A stretch of 64,000 bases of DNA from the NCBI RefSeq assembly GCF_040807025.1, contig NC_090981.1, positions 36,745,817 through 36,809,816 of the forward strand, written 5' to 3'. The notes beneath the pieces were generated by a model. The model saw nothing but the letters and a program-made list of their open reading frames with translations. It had not been told where the DNA came from and made no database searches. Shown one piece after another: positions 1 to 12,896 of this stretch (within the stretch, counting starts at the first letter, position 1; every line of letters starts with the position of its first letter). The position numbers and the translations under genes are program-made. The DNA comes from Struthio camelus (Eukaryota; Chordata; Aves; Struthioniformes; Struthionidae).

Positions 1-189
1 CCTACTTTAGACTACTGTCTAGATAAATCTCTTCTTACACAGATACTTCAGTAATCTCCTTGGAAGTGCATCGTCTAAGCTGAGTAATATCAATGTGAGT
101 TACAAATACGAGCTGCTCTTATCTAGAACTTAAGGTCAGTAGCAGATGTTACAAATTCCTATAGAATGCATGCCCAGAGAGAAGGATAT

Positions 190-400
190 TTCTTTTTTAA
201 TGGCAGAAATCTGCTAGCTATTCTTGCCTTATCTGCAACAGCTGAGCAATCTTTCAGTGCCATGAGGAGATTGAAAACTTGGCTCATATCTAGCATGGAC
301 AAGCTTGCCTTAATCACATTGCTCTTTTACATGTGCACAAGGACATCAACATTGACAGTGCTACAGTAAAGCAGCCATTTGCTGAAAACAACTGTCAACG
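190..400 (+). pseudogene. hAT-family DNA transposase remnant (C-terminal dimerization region)
   Basis: The translation at about 205-320 reads like the C-terminal dimerization segment of hAT transposases: a hydrophobic run, then ATAEQSFSAMRRLKTWL at 235-285, close to the family pattern A-T-A-E-R-S-F-S-x-L-R-R-L-K-T-x-L, then an SSM and LAL stretch. The family's next motif (L-H-V-H-K-D-I) is present at 330-347 but in a different reading frame, so a frameshift lies near 328. The first frame stops at 367-369. Only the end of the gene is visible; the rest would be left of the window or has decayed. The 3' non-coding end probably runs to about 480 but no terminal inverted repeat was identified. It is a dead mobile element, unrelated to the candidate genes elsewhere. 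The family call is firm; the subfamily is not known. Confidence 0.75.
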
Positions 401-1735
401 TTGTCAAGTTTCTGGAACCTTTTATAATGTGATTTGTATGACAAAGCTTGTATAATTCTGTTTATCAGCTGTAGTAACAAATTTTCTTAAAGGGGGGCAT
501 ATGGAAAAATACACTGGAGCTGGATTTTATATTACCTGCTCCTACCTGACACTCCAAAGTGAATGAATTAAAAAAAAAATTACAAGATAAATGAAGTGCA
601 ACAACCTGAGTTTCCAGTCCCATTTCAAATAATGGTCTCAAAAAGTTACAAAAAAAGAATCAAAAGATTTCTCTTTCATTTAAAACACAGATTTTTTTAA
701 TAAAGTTTTCATGCATTTTTCTTTCTACACTAAACTCGCCATTGTACCTGTAAAGGGATACACTTGAAAAATGAATCAGAATTAAATTGTGTGTGATGCT
801 AATTGATACATAGAATTTTTAAAAGCCAACACGAAAGGCTTGGTACATATATGGTGCAGGTAAAAGGTGCAGAGTCCATGGTAAAATGCTGCAGAGGGTG
901 GAGAATAGCAACTTAATTTTAGGATTAGATTAATTTAGATTAGGGATTATTGCCTAATTTATGTCTGTACCACCTATTGATAATTCCGAGCATCACAGAC
1001 ATCTGCCAGCCCATCTCAAACCTGATCTCGTAGCACCTCCCACTATTCAAATCACAGGACCACTAACACAAATCTGCTAATGGCTCTTCATCCTTGGCAC
1101 TACTATACTTTCAGTTTATTATAGTCTACTCTCATCCCTTCCTAGGTATAAGTATTTAGAAATCACAAAATCTCTCAGGTAAATCATACTTTAACAGTTT
1201 TAAACAGTCAGTATTTTGTTAATAACAATGTAGCAGTGTATGAGGTTGTCTCCGACCAAATTTCATCTCACAGCCTGTTTCTCATTACCTGAATTCCCAG
1301 TCCCTGAAGCCTGTCTTACAAAAGTGATTTTCTTCCTTTCAATCAACCATTTTTACTAATCATCTATAAAATAAATTGTGAAGAAGAGTCAGAATAGAAG
1401 AAGATATTGGGAGGAATGTTTTGAGTTTACTTCGGTGGTTCTCTTCAATCTGTAAATTAATGCTACAAACGCTGCAGGAGTTACTGGGCACCTAAACTTC
1501 TGTAGTGTTCCAGCGGAATATAAATGAGATAAGACTGGTGCTCTAAAGGATGTATTTAAGAACAAACTTTCTCTATATCATCTTAATCACAATTTCTAAA
1601 GATACATTTTATATATCAGCTGTAGCCCTGTTGACTATCTCAGCTATTCCAATTGATTTTTCTAACACATACTTGCAATGCCTGTGAGATATCTCAGCAC
1701 AAGCTGTACAATTACTGGTATTTATCTTGAATTAA
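401..1735. other. AT-rich non-coding stretch
   Basis: No open frame of note, no splice-flanked block and no recognisable repeat. The first 80 bases may be the 3' tail of the hAT element. Short A and T runs occur near 570 and 690. Confidence 0.5.
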
Positions 1736-1791
1736 AGAGAGGGAGGGAGGGAGGGAGGGAGGGAGGAAGGAGGGAGGGAGAGAAAGAATTG
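1736..1791. repeat. (GGGA)n microsatellite
   Basis: About twelve GGGA/GGAA units in a row, purine-only on the plus strand, ending in AGAGAAAGAA. A homopurine tract of this kind is length-variable and can adopt triplex-type structures; no function can be inferred. Confidence 0.95.
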
Positions 1792-4700
1792 TGTGCATAG
1801 TACACATTAGGCGCAGAGAGTTTCATAACTCCCCAGAGAATCTAGTGCACACTGTCAAACTGAATGGTGTCTCACAGTTAATTTGGTTGGTGGCCAGGGG
1901 CCACAAATAATTCTCTTGCCTACAGCCAAAGTTACTTAGTTCTGTAAGGATGAACGTCTTAGCTTCTACAAAGACTTAAGACTCATGGACATAATTTTGC
2001 CATGAATAACAGGAAAAATATTACCTATATAGGATGGTATAGGTGTTGCTATGAGCTTCCAATGCAATGAATTTCTGATTGTTTCTAAAGTTTAGGAAGA
2101 ATAAAATGGTTAATCTTCGTGGTGACAAAAGGAAGCAGGAAAATAAAGTGACACACTTGAATGAACTGTGAGGAAATAAAGTGCACAACATGTGATAACG
2201 CCATGACTCTGTGTTACTGCACATTTCTGGGCTGAAAAGATACGGCTTGATGGGTAATTTGTCATGCTGTGCAATAGAGAACAACAGTAACGAGACTTCA
2301 GACAGAAGAAAATTACACAAATAGTAGGGTGGAAAGGTATAATTGAAGATGGCAAAAGACTGAAAGAAAGACATTTAAAATTACTGTACTGACCTACTAA
2401 ATGCACTTGGGCGTGGAATCCTGGCCTCACAAGAAGCAGCATTAAACGACTGCAGGCTGTGACACTACTACCGGATAATGCCAATCTTACAGAGCTCTTA
2501 GAGGATAAAAAAAAATCAAGTATAAGCTGAAAAAATATTAGACTCTGTTTTTTGCACACATATATGGCCTGAACAACTAATGAATTTACAGAAAGGGAAA
2601 GTTCACCTGTGGCCATACTGGTGTTTTTCCTTACACTACGACCCTCTTACAGTAGTGGGACTTTCTGTGGAGTACAAGAGAAATGACAGAATCTATTTTA
2701 CAAATAATATCTTGATTCCATGCATTTTTTATAATCCAAAACTTTTACACACGTTCAGCAAGCCAAATACCTGGTATCTGGATCCATGGAACCAAAACCT
2801 TGCTTTATTTTTTGTGAATTGCACAAGGCCTTACTCTCTGCTATGGGCTTATGTGTGGCATTATGTTTGTAGAAAGTCTAAGTGAGCTCCTTTTTATTTT
2901 TTCACTTTAGTTCATTTGGCCACTTGCCACTGAAGAGACAAATACCCAATGATATCAAAAGATCCTTGTTCACTTCAGAGAAGCTAGCAGAGGTAGGAGC
3001 CACCATCAAGGTGTCTTTATCTGTTCAAGATGTCCACTGTTGCTCAGGCTCTTGGTTCCTTACCAAAGGCTCTTGGGAAGGAGGAGCTTGCTAGCTTGCT
3101 TCCTATGGCACTCCCCTAGGACATGAAATCTCATGATGTAGAGAGAAAACAAGGTGACTTCTGAAATAAATTTCTGTTTGTCCTTGTATCTCCTGTCATA
3201 CTCTACTAGCACTTTAGTGAAAGTGGACTAAAGGAAGTAGAAGGGAGATCTCATTTTTCTAATTGGTTTACTACATATTACTTACTAACCTCAGAAAGAT
3301 GTTGTGAATTCAGTAAAAATATCCGAGTCCTTCATAAACATTATGGTGAGGACAAATACCAAAGATTGAGATATGATCTATTACTACCCCAAGTCTTCAT
3401 GAATGTGAAATGTTCATATCACTAGCTAACTTCTCCACGAGCTCATTGATGCATCTCTGAATCATATGAAGAAGAATATTGCCAGCACATTAATAGTTGT
3501 GTCCTTTTTCAGTTTAGGGGGCTTTTGAATTGGACCTTCATATCTGTGTGCATAGCTGTGTATTTAAGAGAACTTACAGATTACATCTCTTTCTCTGCTC
3601 AGGGCTACCTGAAACACTAAAGAATGCTACTGAAATGAGCTTCCAAAGGCTTTTTGTTGTGGGTACAGTACACTGGCACAACAGGGAAAGCATTTCTGGC
3701 TACCACAAGACTGATTTAACAGTTTGCCAGGTTCCTGAAGCACCCACTCTGCATGAAGCCTGAACTAAAGAAAGCCAGAGCAGCTGCAAAATGAGGCACT
3801 ATTCCATTGCAGAGATACACTAAGCCATTTTGCTACTGTACAAACATTTTGACCATAAAAATAAATGATCTAAATTGTGAAACTGTAGCTAGCCTGCTGT
3901 CAAGTTAAATAAACAATGAAGCAATCCAGAGACTCCAACAGCAATTGTTGTTTCATGACCTAAGCTTTTCAAAAGGCCACTTCTAGTACATTGGAGTACT
4001 AAATGAAGAGAATATTTTAATAAAATAAGTTTCTGTGTTTGTTTATCACGCACCATTTGGTTATAGTCAGGGCCCTGTGTGATTCTGTGGCAATTAAATT
4101 GCCAGAGAATCCACCCACTGCTACAGACGCACACTGCGGGATGCAGACCGTCATTTTTAAAACTAAAATAGTTTTTTAGCCTTTAGTGGCAAAGAAAATC
4201 TTCCAGATGTGAACCGAATATAAAGTCAAGTGGATATATATGCCCAAGTTTGCAGGCAGCCTAACACAATGGCTCTAATAGGCATGAACTGCCCCCTTGA
4301 TTTTAATTGTTAATTAAACCAGAAAACTTGATGGCCATAATTTAAACGGTCAATGATGCTCAGTATTTCACAGCTGCTTATTATCTTAATCTCTATGTCT
4401 CAGACCATCTTCCTGTTCTTCCCATGTTCAATAAGCTTCAGTTTCCCCGTATCTACTCTCAAAAACTTCTGGTTTTCATGCTGACAACTCTTGGTACCAA
4501 TATTGCATCCTACAACTCACTTAGAAATGAAAAATTAAGGCTGGCATAAAATCAACAGGATGCAATATAAGATTAAACACTATACAATCCAGAATTCATT
4601 GCAACATTTTGGTAAAGACTTCCATTTTTTAAATTTATCTGCAGCAGTGCCTGGCACTGCTGCAGGATTTAGATCAAGTGAGCTGATTCAAGTCTATATG

Positions 4701-4814
4701 TAAAATAGTTATTATGTTGTGTTATTGTGATCTTATCCAATTGAAAACCTGCATGCTTTATTGACATTTCACAGACTATAGTATATAAATATGAAAGTAA
4801 CATAAGATCCAAGA
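1792..4814. other. AT-rich non-coding stretch
   Basis: Overlapping minus-strand open frames at 2110-2616 (168 codons) and 2021-2374 have serine, leucine and cysteine-rich translations with no recognised domain and no phase-consistent splice partners seen, so they are taken as chance. No other gene, RNA or repeat was recognised. Confidence 0.5.
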
Positions 4815-4875
4815 CCTCAGCTGGTGTAAATTAGTGTCTCTTCAGTGGGAGTGATGCCAATTGTGTTGGCTGAGG
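4815..4875. repeat. Short palindromic sauropsid interspersed repeat, copy 1
   Basis: The segment starts CCTCAGC and ends GCTGAGG, and the arms continue as an imperfect inverted repeat around a centre reading like CTTCAGTGGGAG. It follows the pattern of a short repeat recalled from turtle, crocodilian and bird DNA, in which an inverted 'CTCAGCTGGTGTAAAT' type arm flanks 'CACTGAAGTCAATGG'. The family name is uncertain. Non-coding, probably a MITE-like fossil. Confidence 0.6.
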
Positions 4876-4993
4876 ATTTGTGCATGGAAAACGACTGGGA
4901 AAATATAAATGTAATTGTGTATAATGTTTCCTATTAGTAATCTTACGTTCAAACATTCTCAAAGAGATGAGAGACTGTCTCCTTGTCCTCACA

Positions 4994-5031
4994 AAAAAAT
5001 AGAAAAAGAAAAAAAAGAAAAAAAAAAAGCT
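4994..5031. repeat. A-rich simple sequence
   Basis: An adenine tract interrupted by single G and T bases. No recognisable retroposed body lies directly 5' of it, so it is treated as simple sequence rather than a SINE or LINE tail. Confidence 0.8.
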
Positions 5032-7200
5032 TCCTTGAGGTTTTACCCAGTCAGCTATGAAAATCACTGTTGTCCAGTTAGGGGCATTGTCCCATTCACT
5101 GCTTTCGGGATACAAATTACTATCTATCAACTCTGAGCAAGAAGTTAGGAAGGAGGGAGGGAGCTGATCTTTGCCAGGGTGCAGTCCTTCCCTTGGCAAA
5201 GTGAAGTTCCTGCACTATTTCCCTGGCACAGCTGTGTAAACAGGTATGCTTTAGGTCGGATTTATGCCTCTGTAGCTTTAGGAAGAAGTCAGGGAATGAA
5301 ACTTGGGACAACTCTCAAAAGAAGAATTGTAGTTTAAAAAATTGTTCTTAGCATTTAAGACTAAAAGCTTTATTCACTGTAAAGTAGTCCTTCATGCTGG
5401 CTTTACTACCAGAAAACAAATTCAAGTCATTGACCAAATGGTGGTAAAATGGTAACAGAGTGGTAAAAACACTAGTGTTCATCGAACACTAAGAAAGCAA
5501 CAGGAACAGTTCTGGTTTATGTTGGAGATTTTGGCTTTTCTGTAGCTAAGTTTTCTTCAGAAGCAAGCTAGCTTTTCTTTGAAGACATGCATCACGCTAT
5601 TTAAAAAAAAAAACTTTGAAATTATGAACTGCTTTTATATATATTTAGCAAAACCTCATTCAAGGCAATCTAGAGAAAATACAGGACTTGGGCTCCCTTC
5701 ACACAGTTTTGAGTGCATGTATTGGCTAAATGGTGGTATTTTATTAGAAGGGTGGAATTTTCAGGACTATCAGTTTTCATTTGAAAATGGACAACAACTA
5801 CACCTCACTAGAAAGTTATAAATTGATCTCATGGTTTTATTGCATAAAGTAAGCTAGCTTAAGTTGGCAGAATGGCCTAGAAAAGAACTGCTTTAAAGAA
5901 TGAATTGCTTTTACCTGCAAATTCTCTTTCTCAAAAGACAGAATGTATAAAGCAAATTCCCTGGCCTGAGGTTTCAGTCTCAGCTTTATTTTCCCAACAA
6001 CATTCTAACTCCCTTTCTCAAGCAGCTAAACTTACAGCCTTTGCTCAGAATATCTGTAGTAGGAGGCTAAGCTGAAGTTATTTCTTTGCTGAAAAGGATC
6101 TTCTATTGTCTTTCATACCCTGTGATCTCAGGAAGAGAGCATGGAGCCCTGAAGCTCTCATAGTTATAGTTACATTGCTTTGGTTGTTCTAGGTTTGCAT
6201 TTGCAAATGGCCAAGTGGGTCAAATCTGTCACTCTATCTTCCCTAATTCATTTGTGACATGGGGTGGATGCATCCAAGCCATACTTCATCAGATGCAATT
6301 TGTACTTGCTAGCTTTCCTTGCATCTCACTGTCCCTCATGGGTCTCTGCTAGGAGTCTTATCAAGTGATTGCCCTAACCTAGAGAGAAACTGTGACTCTG
6401 TTGTGCCATCTAGCAGATGCAGAGGGGCAAGATGGACAAATCTTGCAATTAGGAGCAGAAGGCCCACTTCAGGCATGGCTGGTCCTTCCTCTCTACTCTG
6501 TTCTTTGTCACTGTAGGCTATAAGCCTTCCACCAAGAAGAAGACTACACATTTTATCCAGGTCATGAAATGCCTGAATTTTCTTGATGATGGAATTACGC
6601 TGCCATCCATATATGGGATGAGCAGCAACAGGCCCAGAAGCTTCCTGTGTAAAGAGCCACCTTTTAATGCTCTGTCCTGGGAGGTGGCACCCTCTTTGCA
6701 AGGCCTACTCAAAGACCTAGTTCAAAGGAAATAGCCTTCATCTCCTGGATGAAGTTATTCAGTTATTTTATCAGGCATTATCTAGCTCTTTTAATCATGG
6801 GCATTAATATAATATACACTGAAGATATGTGTTACATCAGTTTTTGAGAAATTCAGCCCTTTTTTACACTGCATCAAGCCCATTCTCTTTTCCAACTGCA
6901 AAAGGGATCAACGGCAGTCAGCCTACCAAATGTATTGTGGGTATGCCTTTCTGCCTTGGAAAACTTACTTACACTTTAACTCGTTCTTCAAATGCAGGAC
7001 TAGTTGTGCCAGTAATTCCTTCCAGAATCCAAAATTTTCAATTAAAAAAAAAAAAACAAATAGCCAAAGTCCTTAAGTGCATGAAACTAAATTTCCTGAT
7101 GATGTTCACCTGCAGGAACCCCATTCTAGAGGTTTCCACCATTGCCTTACTGAAGTGAGAAACTACAAGTGAAAGCAAACACGCCTACTGCTTTTCTTGT
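5032..7200. other. Non-coding stretch, no gene recognised
   Basis: Mixed composition. Around 6320-6720 GC content rises and both strands have open frames of 65-121 codons. None resembles a known domain and no paired splice sites frame them. The GC rise may mark an unidentified old repeat. Confidence 0.45.
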
Positions 7201-7860
7201 ATGACTGCAAGTGTTGATAAGGATCGTCAGAGTCCTGAAAGCACTAACGGGCCTTAATGGCCCTGAACAGCCTCACCTGGGGCAGTCCATTCACACCCCT
7301 CTGAACATGGGTTTAGGTACTCCATTTAAGCTCAGGCCTGAATACCCTAGTAGCCTGAACTATACTGTAAATTTAGTAGTCTCAGCTCCTGTTTCTGTCT
7401 TCTGGGTGGCCCCTAGACCTATGCTGTGAGTAAGCCTTCTCCTGGATGGACCCCCTTGGATGTATGTTGTAGCCTTGTTGCAGTCTTGTCTTTGGCTCTG
7501 TCTCCTAGATGGACTGTACACCCATGCTGTAGCTTTGTCTCCAGTCCTGTCTCTGGCCCCATCTCCTACTACTTCTGACTGGGCTGTCTGGATGGGCCCT
7601 AGACTTGACTATTTCAGCTTGTCTGGGACTGTCAGTGGACCCTGTTACCAGCCCCCTCCTCTGCCTGCTGTGTTCAGCTGCTATGACACCATGCCCTGGT
7701 TGGTGAAGGCACTGTCTGCACTGGGGTCACCCATGGCTCCTGGCTTGTCCCCTGCCTTGTGGGGCAGCCAACCCCTGCTGCTTCCTGACAGAAGTGAACT
7801 TGCATGTGCTGAGAAAAAAGTAACTGCTAGGTGAGTTCCTCTTCTGTCTTCTTGCAACTG
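7201..7860. repeat. GC-richer patch with about 61-bp imperfect tandem duplication, probable old mobile-element debris
   Basis: This patch is clearly richer in C, T and G than its flanks. Two similar units start at about 7462 and 7523, each running 'ATG(C/T)TGTAGC(C/T)TTGT' then 'CAGTC(C/T)TGTCT(C/T)TGGC' and 'TCTCCTA'; a shorter related piece lies near 7416. A 124-codon open frame spans 7460-7834 on the plus strand, but it is built from the duplicated units and has low complexity. It is bracketed by a good acceptor (pyrimidines then CTAG at 7505-7508) and a good donor (CTAG|GTGAGT, exon end 7830), so exonisation is possible. Long C/T-rich tracts like this are known from crocodilian and turtle LTR debris, but no family could be named. 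Confidence 0.45.
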
Positions 7861-9333
7861 GTAGCCAGGCTGAGAGCACAAAGATGCTTGAACCAGGGAA
7901 ATGTATCTCTAAGGAAATAGGAGCTGGTATGCCAGCCCTCTTTGCAGTGAAGCTGCTACTCCTAATGCTGACCTTGGTCTAAATTCATGTGATATACTAC
8001 TACAGGAGCCCAGTAATGATTGCATGCTTCTCAAAAATTTGGGATCCTTTCCTATTCAATTTGGAATACCACCTGGAGCATCTGCTATGTGACATATCTG
8101 CCTATATCCTGTATCTGCAATGATTTGTACCTTCTCAGAAGATGCACAGAGAAGTATTGAAAAATACTTTACTAACATTATTAAATTAATTGTTAGCTCA
8201 TTCCTGTGAGATCAGAACTATTTAGAGTTACAAAAGTAATGAGCTAAAAGCAGTAACAGCCTCTTCCTCGGGTATGGAAGAAAAGGAGAAGGGCAGTCTT
8301 CCTTCTTTCATAACCAGTCATCTTATGACACACCTCAGCCGAACTCCTTAGACAGCTTCCCTCTAACAAGTGTTTTGTATGAAGTAAGAATCCATATAAT
8401 TACAGAAGAATGTGCACTTTCAGATTTGTTTTGCTAACTTTTGCTTTTAAAAAATAAAAGCATGCTAATACTGCATTACCAGGCTATGACAACAATGATA
8501 GTGAGCTCAGTAAAACAAAAACCCAACAGTGTCACCCAAAGAATAAGTACTGAGTTGTATGGGGGGGAAGGAAGGGAGCCAGGTCTCTTTTTAGTTAATA
8601 ACAATCTTCCTCCTGGAGCATATGACATTCCTGTAAAAGCTAATTAGAGCAGATCGTTATATACTTACCTCCTCAGAAGGCTGGAAGTGTTAATGACTGA
8701 GCAACACTAAAAATGTATGTGCCCAAAGTAAAGACATCAAATGACCATATGGGATCATCCTAGTAAGCACCCCAAGTTTCCATTTTACACATGTCCTATT
8801 TAATATATTTAAACTGTTGTAAATACTATTATAATCACTCCAGCTTCATGGCAGCTGATGTGCTATACATGTTTGAGAGGGTGGTATCAATTAACTATGT
8901 TATCTATAATGCCATGCCTGCAATTACTACTACTTCACAACTTGTCATTAATGCATTTGACAGGGTTTTTCCAAAGTAACATTTATTTAGAGGTTAATCA
9001 AAATTCCTAAGACTGCCATTTATTATAATCTGATTTTGGATAATTGTCCAAATCAGTAGCTCTTAGAGGCAGCAGTTTTGTCTCAGTGAATATGGTATAT
9101 TAATGCCAAAAAAACAACAGAGGATTAGAATTACATTTTATATACATGTAAGTGGCTGTTGCACAACTCAGTTCTTTAGAAACTGAATTCTATCAGAAAT
9201 GTTTCTATCTGCTGCTTAGACTGGACAATGTTTGCAGCAATATTAAGAGCTGGGACGGTGGGGCAAAGAGAAGGTCAAAGTGAGGCCTGTTCCCTGTATC
9301 ATTCCAAGGAGTGGGGGAAAAAAAGCAGAGGTT
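7861..9333. other. AT-rich non-coding stretch
   Basis: Nothing gene-like or clearly repetitive recognised. Short open frames at 8441-8647 and 8791-8979 have no recognisable features. Confidence 0.5.
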
Positions 9334-9359
9334 AAAAAAAAAAAAGGGGGGGGGAGGGG
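9334..9359. repeat. A12-G9 homopolymer junction
   Basis: Twelve A followed directly by nine G, then AGGGG. Such junctions are unstable; a similar A-run/G-run arrangement lies at 24820-24852. Confidence 0.9.
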
Positions 9360-11239
9360 AGAGAAAGAATAACAACCTATACATTCATCTTCTTGTATTA
9401 GAAATTGAGTGAGCACATAAGGGAAGGAGCAGCAGCTGACCCATCTGGTGATATACAGGGCGAAACATACAGTTCAGTGTATGCCTTACCAAACCCTCAG
9501 ATTCTGTAAGAAAAGAATGCCCAGTGCTTAGAATATCAGAATTAGTTGCCATGCAGCTATAATTTGGCTCTTTGCATATAGTCACGCCAACAGTTTTTAA
9601 TCATTTCCTCCTCCTCTTTGGTGCCAGATTCCCAACTGAAGTCTCAAACAAGCATACATGACCTGGTATTTTCTTGGTGAATTTCTCTTTGGCAGATATG
9701 CTATTTGGGGCAGACTTCAGATACATCCTTAAGGTCATCCCTGATAAACGTACTTCATTATTCCAAAATCTGTAGGTGTTAGAGATTCTCAGCTATTCTC
9801 AAACTATTACACATTTTTAATGTATGTAAACTAGAATACTTCTACTGTTAATTTCAAGTGATTGCTGAACCATTCTAGAAAATTTGGGATAAGGCACCTA
9901 TCTCAAAAGGAAAACTTTCCAGCTTAATGGTTGAATTCTGGCAACTTACAAACAACTTAAAAATCTCAATTAGAAATGTCAGGCAACATTATGTATGGCT
10001 GTGGTACCAGTCCACTTAAAATAATATTTTTCGAATTGTCCTTTCATATTATATGAATAGTCATACTTAAAACAAGCAGGAGGTCCATTTACTTGTTTAC
10101 TGATAAGCACCTTTTGTTGGAATATCAGGATGGATGTAAAACAGATCTTTTATATATTGAATGGAACATATTTATAAAACTGGAGCTTACAGGAGTTTAG
10201 GAGACAATAGCAAAATATGAAAATAGTTTGCAAGTACAGGAGTTATTTTTTTTTTAATGACGCTGGGAATGTTAAGTGAAACATTTTATTCCACTGAGCC
10301 TTTCCAATGTTTATTCTAAATATTCCTTTTCAAATAATTAATTTGACAATATACCATATTGCTGATCTGCACTATGGTTTAGTTCTAAAAGCTTTTAACA
10401 TTTTGGGTTTTTTTGTTGTTTTTGCTTTTAGATACACTCTATTCATGAATCATTTCCTATCATATTTATATTTTAATTCTTGGGCAACTATACTGGCAAT
10501 TAATATGTAAAACAGTTATAGAAAACAGCAGATCAGTTTATAATAAATCATACTTTAGAAGGGAAGGTTACTATTAATTTATTATTACTTTAAAATAGGT
10601 TATAATCAGTACAACTGTTCTGCTGTAAACATTACTGGGAAAGTTCTCTATTGATACTGTCCTGGAGAGCATTTAAATTAATGCCAGGTACGTACCTGAG
10701 TTCCTACAGAACCACTTTTTTTTCTCCTCCTCAGAATCTGATAAAACAAAGGTGATTGTGAGTTATGTGTTCATAGTTCCAGGAACAGGCTGCCTTATTG
10801 AGTCAGTCTGTCATCTAATGTTTATATGTGAACTTTATGTGACAGAGGCAGTGCTGTATACTGCACTGAACTGCACAGAGGATACTGTGCATGACAGGTT
10901 AAGTTTGGGCCCTACCATGTCACCTCTTCCCTTCCTGCCTTTATGCTTTGCATATTATATAAGCACATTGCCTACCTAATATTCTTGTATGTGTCAGAAA
11001 TTACTACTTCTGCCTAGATTACTAACTTCTTCATATAGTTTCTTTTAAAGAAAATCAAGAAATGGGAGGATTTAATGTGCATGTATACAAATGTATACAG
11101 CTTTTTTCAGCACAGTATTTCAGTAGAACTGGCAACTCACTGCAAGATTAAATTTTTTTTCCTATGCATCTCTGTCTAACCTTCCCTGTCATTGGTTTAA
11201 ATTTTCCTTTTTGAAAAGTTCCTTCCTTTTTAGGACGTT
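9360..11239. other. AT-rich non-coding stretch
   Basis: No gene, RNA or named repeat recognised. A slightly GC-richer segment at about 10740-10970 carries a 75-codon plus-strand frame without recognisable features. Confidence 0.5.
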
Positions 11240-12515
11240 CAAAGTAGAGAAGTGTATCCCAAATGCCTATCTTTTCCCCACGCTGAGAAATTATCTTCTT
11301 ACATGCCTTCAGCTGCTTTTATGCCAAATCTGACTCTTTCCATTTCTGCAATATTGCATGCACCTCCCTTTGGCTACCACTCACTGCCTCAAACAAAATT
11401 CTTCCCACATAAACACTGTCTTTTCCTTCTCAATCCTTCCCTACCTCCTTCCTCAGTCTGTATTAACTACTCCATTCTCTTTCCTCATTTATGGACCTAG
11501 ATATTTCTGAACTTTATATCCTTTATGCTTGCAGCTAGTTTCCTAAATGGTCTTCTTTCCTTTTTTAACATCCCTGAAAGTTGCCTCCCCAATCACTGCC
11601 AACATCCACTTAAATGGACAGACATCTCACCTTAACTATCCTAACCTTGCACAACACCTTCCTCTCATATCTGTTCACAATGTTGCTACGAAAGTTATTT
11701 TCTTCCAGCCATACTTCTTCCACTGTCTAGATATCTCTTCATTTTTTTCTTTCTCTTCAAAAGCAGAATTCCCGCTCTTAGGTTTTTGGAAAACCTACAT
11801 AACATTGTCTACTTTTTTGCTTGCCAAATCTAGGTTTCCATTCTTCCTGCTTTAGGAGGCTACACACGGATATAGGGAAGGACATGTGCCACCTCAAGCC
11901 CAGCACTAAACATACATGTTTGAAGTTATGCACATACATGAGTGCATTTATGAATTAGGGATTTCATATTCTATCATATTGCTACTGTAACTCTGTATTT
12001 CCCTGCAAGCAACTGTCTGCTTCTGCTAATGGAAGCAGATTCCATACTCCCAGCTTTCTCACCCCCTACCTTTGGCTCTTTTTAAGCTCAGTCCACAAAT
12101 AAGAGACATCATAATTGTGCAAAAGTTCTTCAAGTGCAGCTACTTTTAAGTCAGCCAGGCTTCTCATCCAGTCCTTTTCAGCTATGTTTGTTTTAAGCCT
12201 GGAAGCGGCATAATTTTGGGCCCATTTTCTCTCTGATGGCTCCAAAATAGCAAGAGGTGCTACTTGGAGAATTCCTTGCCCACATTTTAGTCTGCCTCTG
12301 ATCCTTAAAAACCTTCAAACTCAGCCCTCTTTTCTCTCCACATACTCCCTGTACCTTTTTCCTACTCTAAAATGTTTTCCACCTTTTCTCCCCCACTTAT
12401 TTGTATTGCCCTATTTAACCTGTAATTCAAAAAGTATGCTATGAGCTTTCATGTTTGTTAAGTGCTGTGTTGTCAGTGCTATAAAAGTGGTCTATAGCAA
12501 ACTAAAATAGTAATA
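11240..12515 (+). mobile_element. Decayed L2-clade LINE, reverse-transcriptase C-terminus and 3' tail
   Basis: The whole stretch is strongly pyrimidine-rich on the plus strand, as in this LINE group. Around 11670-11770 the translation HNVATKVIFF followed later by a segment ending FPLL matches the pattern (Q/H)NAAA(K/R)(L/V)IF...H(I/V)SPLL...LHWLP of the C-terminal domain of L2/CR1-group reverse transcriptases. About 12270-12340 resembles the W-N-S-L-P...S-L-x-x-F-K-x-x-L-K-T-x-L-F ending. The element closes at 12455-12515 with a sequence like the shared L2/MIR tail (TGTAAAGTGCT...GTGCTATA(G/A)AA...ATTATTA). Multiple frameshifts and stops make it inactive. Assignment rests on recalled consensus patterns. 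Confidence 0.6.
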
Positions 12516-12896
12516 ATAAGTTGGGCATATGATGATCTAGAGTTGTATAATATGCCCATTATCATACGATCTGTGCAGTTTTGTCATAGCTTTTTAGCAC
12601 CTGAAAAACTGAATTTAGGCCAAATGTTTTATCTCTATTTTACGTGATGGAGAAGGGAGACAGATTTTATCTGCAATATGCTCAGGCTGACTTTCTAGCA
12701 TTTTGGAAGTGATTCTTTAACAAATGCTAGAAAAAAAGACATCTTGGATTAAAAAGCTAAAAATCATAAAGCTGAGAATATATTACTTTGATGAAGATTT
12801 ATATGCCCAAATGATACCATTATCTTTTTTTCCTCATCCCCTTCTTTCCCAAGATCTGTGGCTGGGAAGACAGATTTTTGCCCACTGCATAGTAAT
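12516..12896. other. Non-coding stretch
   Basis: AT-rich. A plus-strand open frame beginning at 12724 runs into the duplicated segment that follows and is not recognised. Confidence 0.5.

Noticed and set aside
2110..2616. 168-codon minus-strand frame
   Set aside because: No domain, unusual S/L/C content, no partner exons, and a second minus-strand frame overlaps it.
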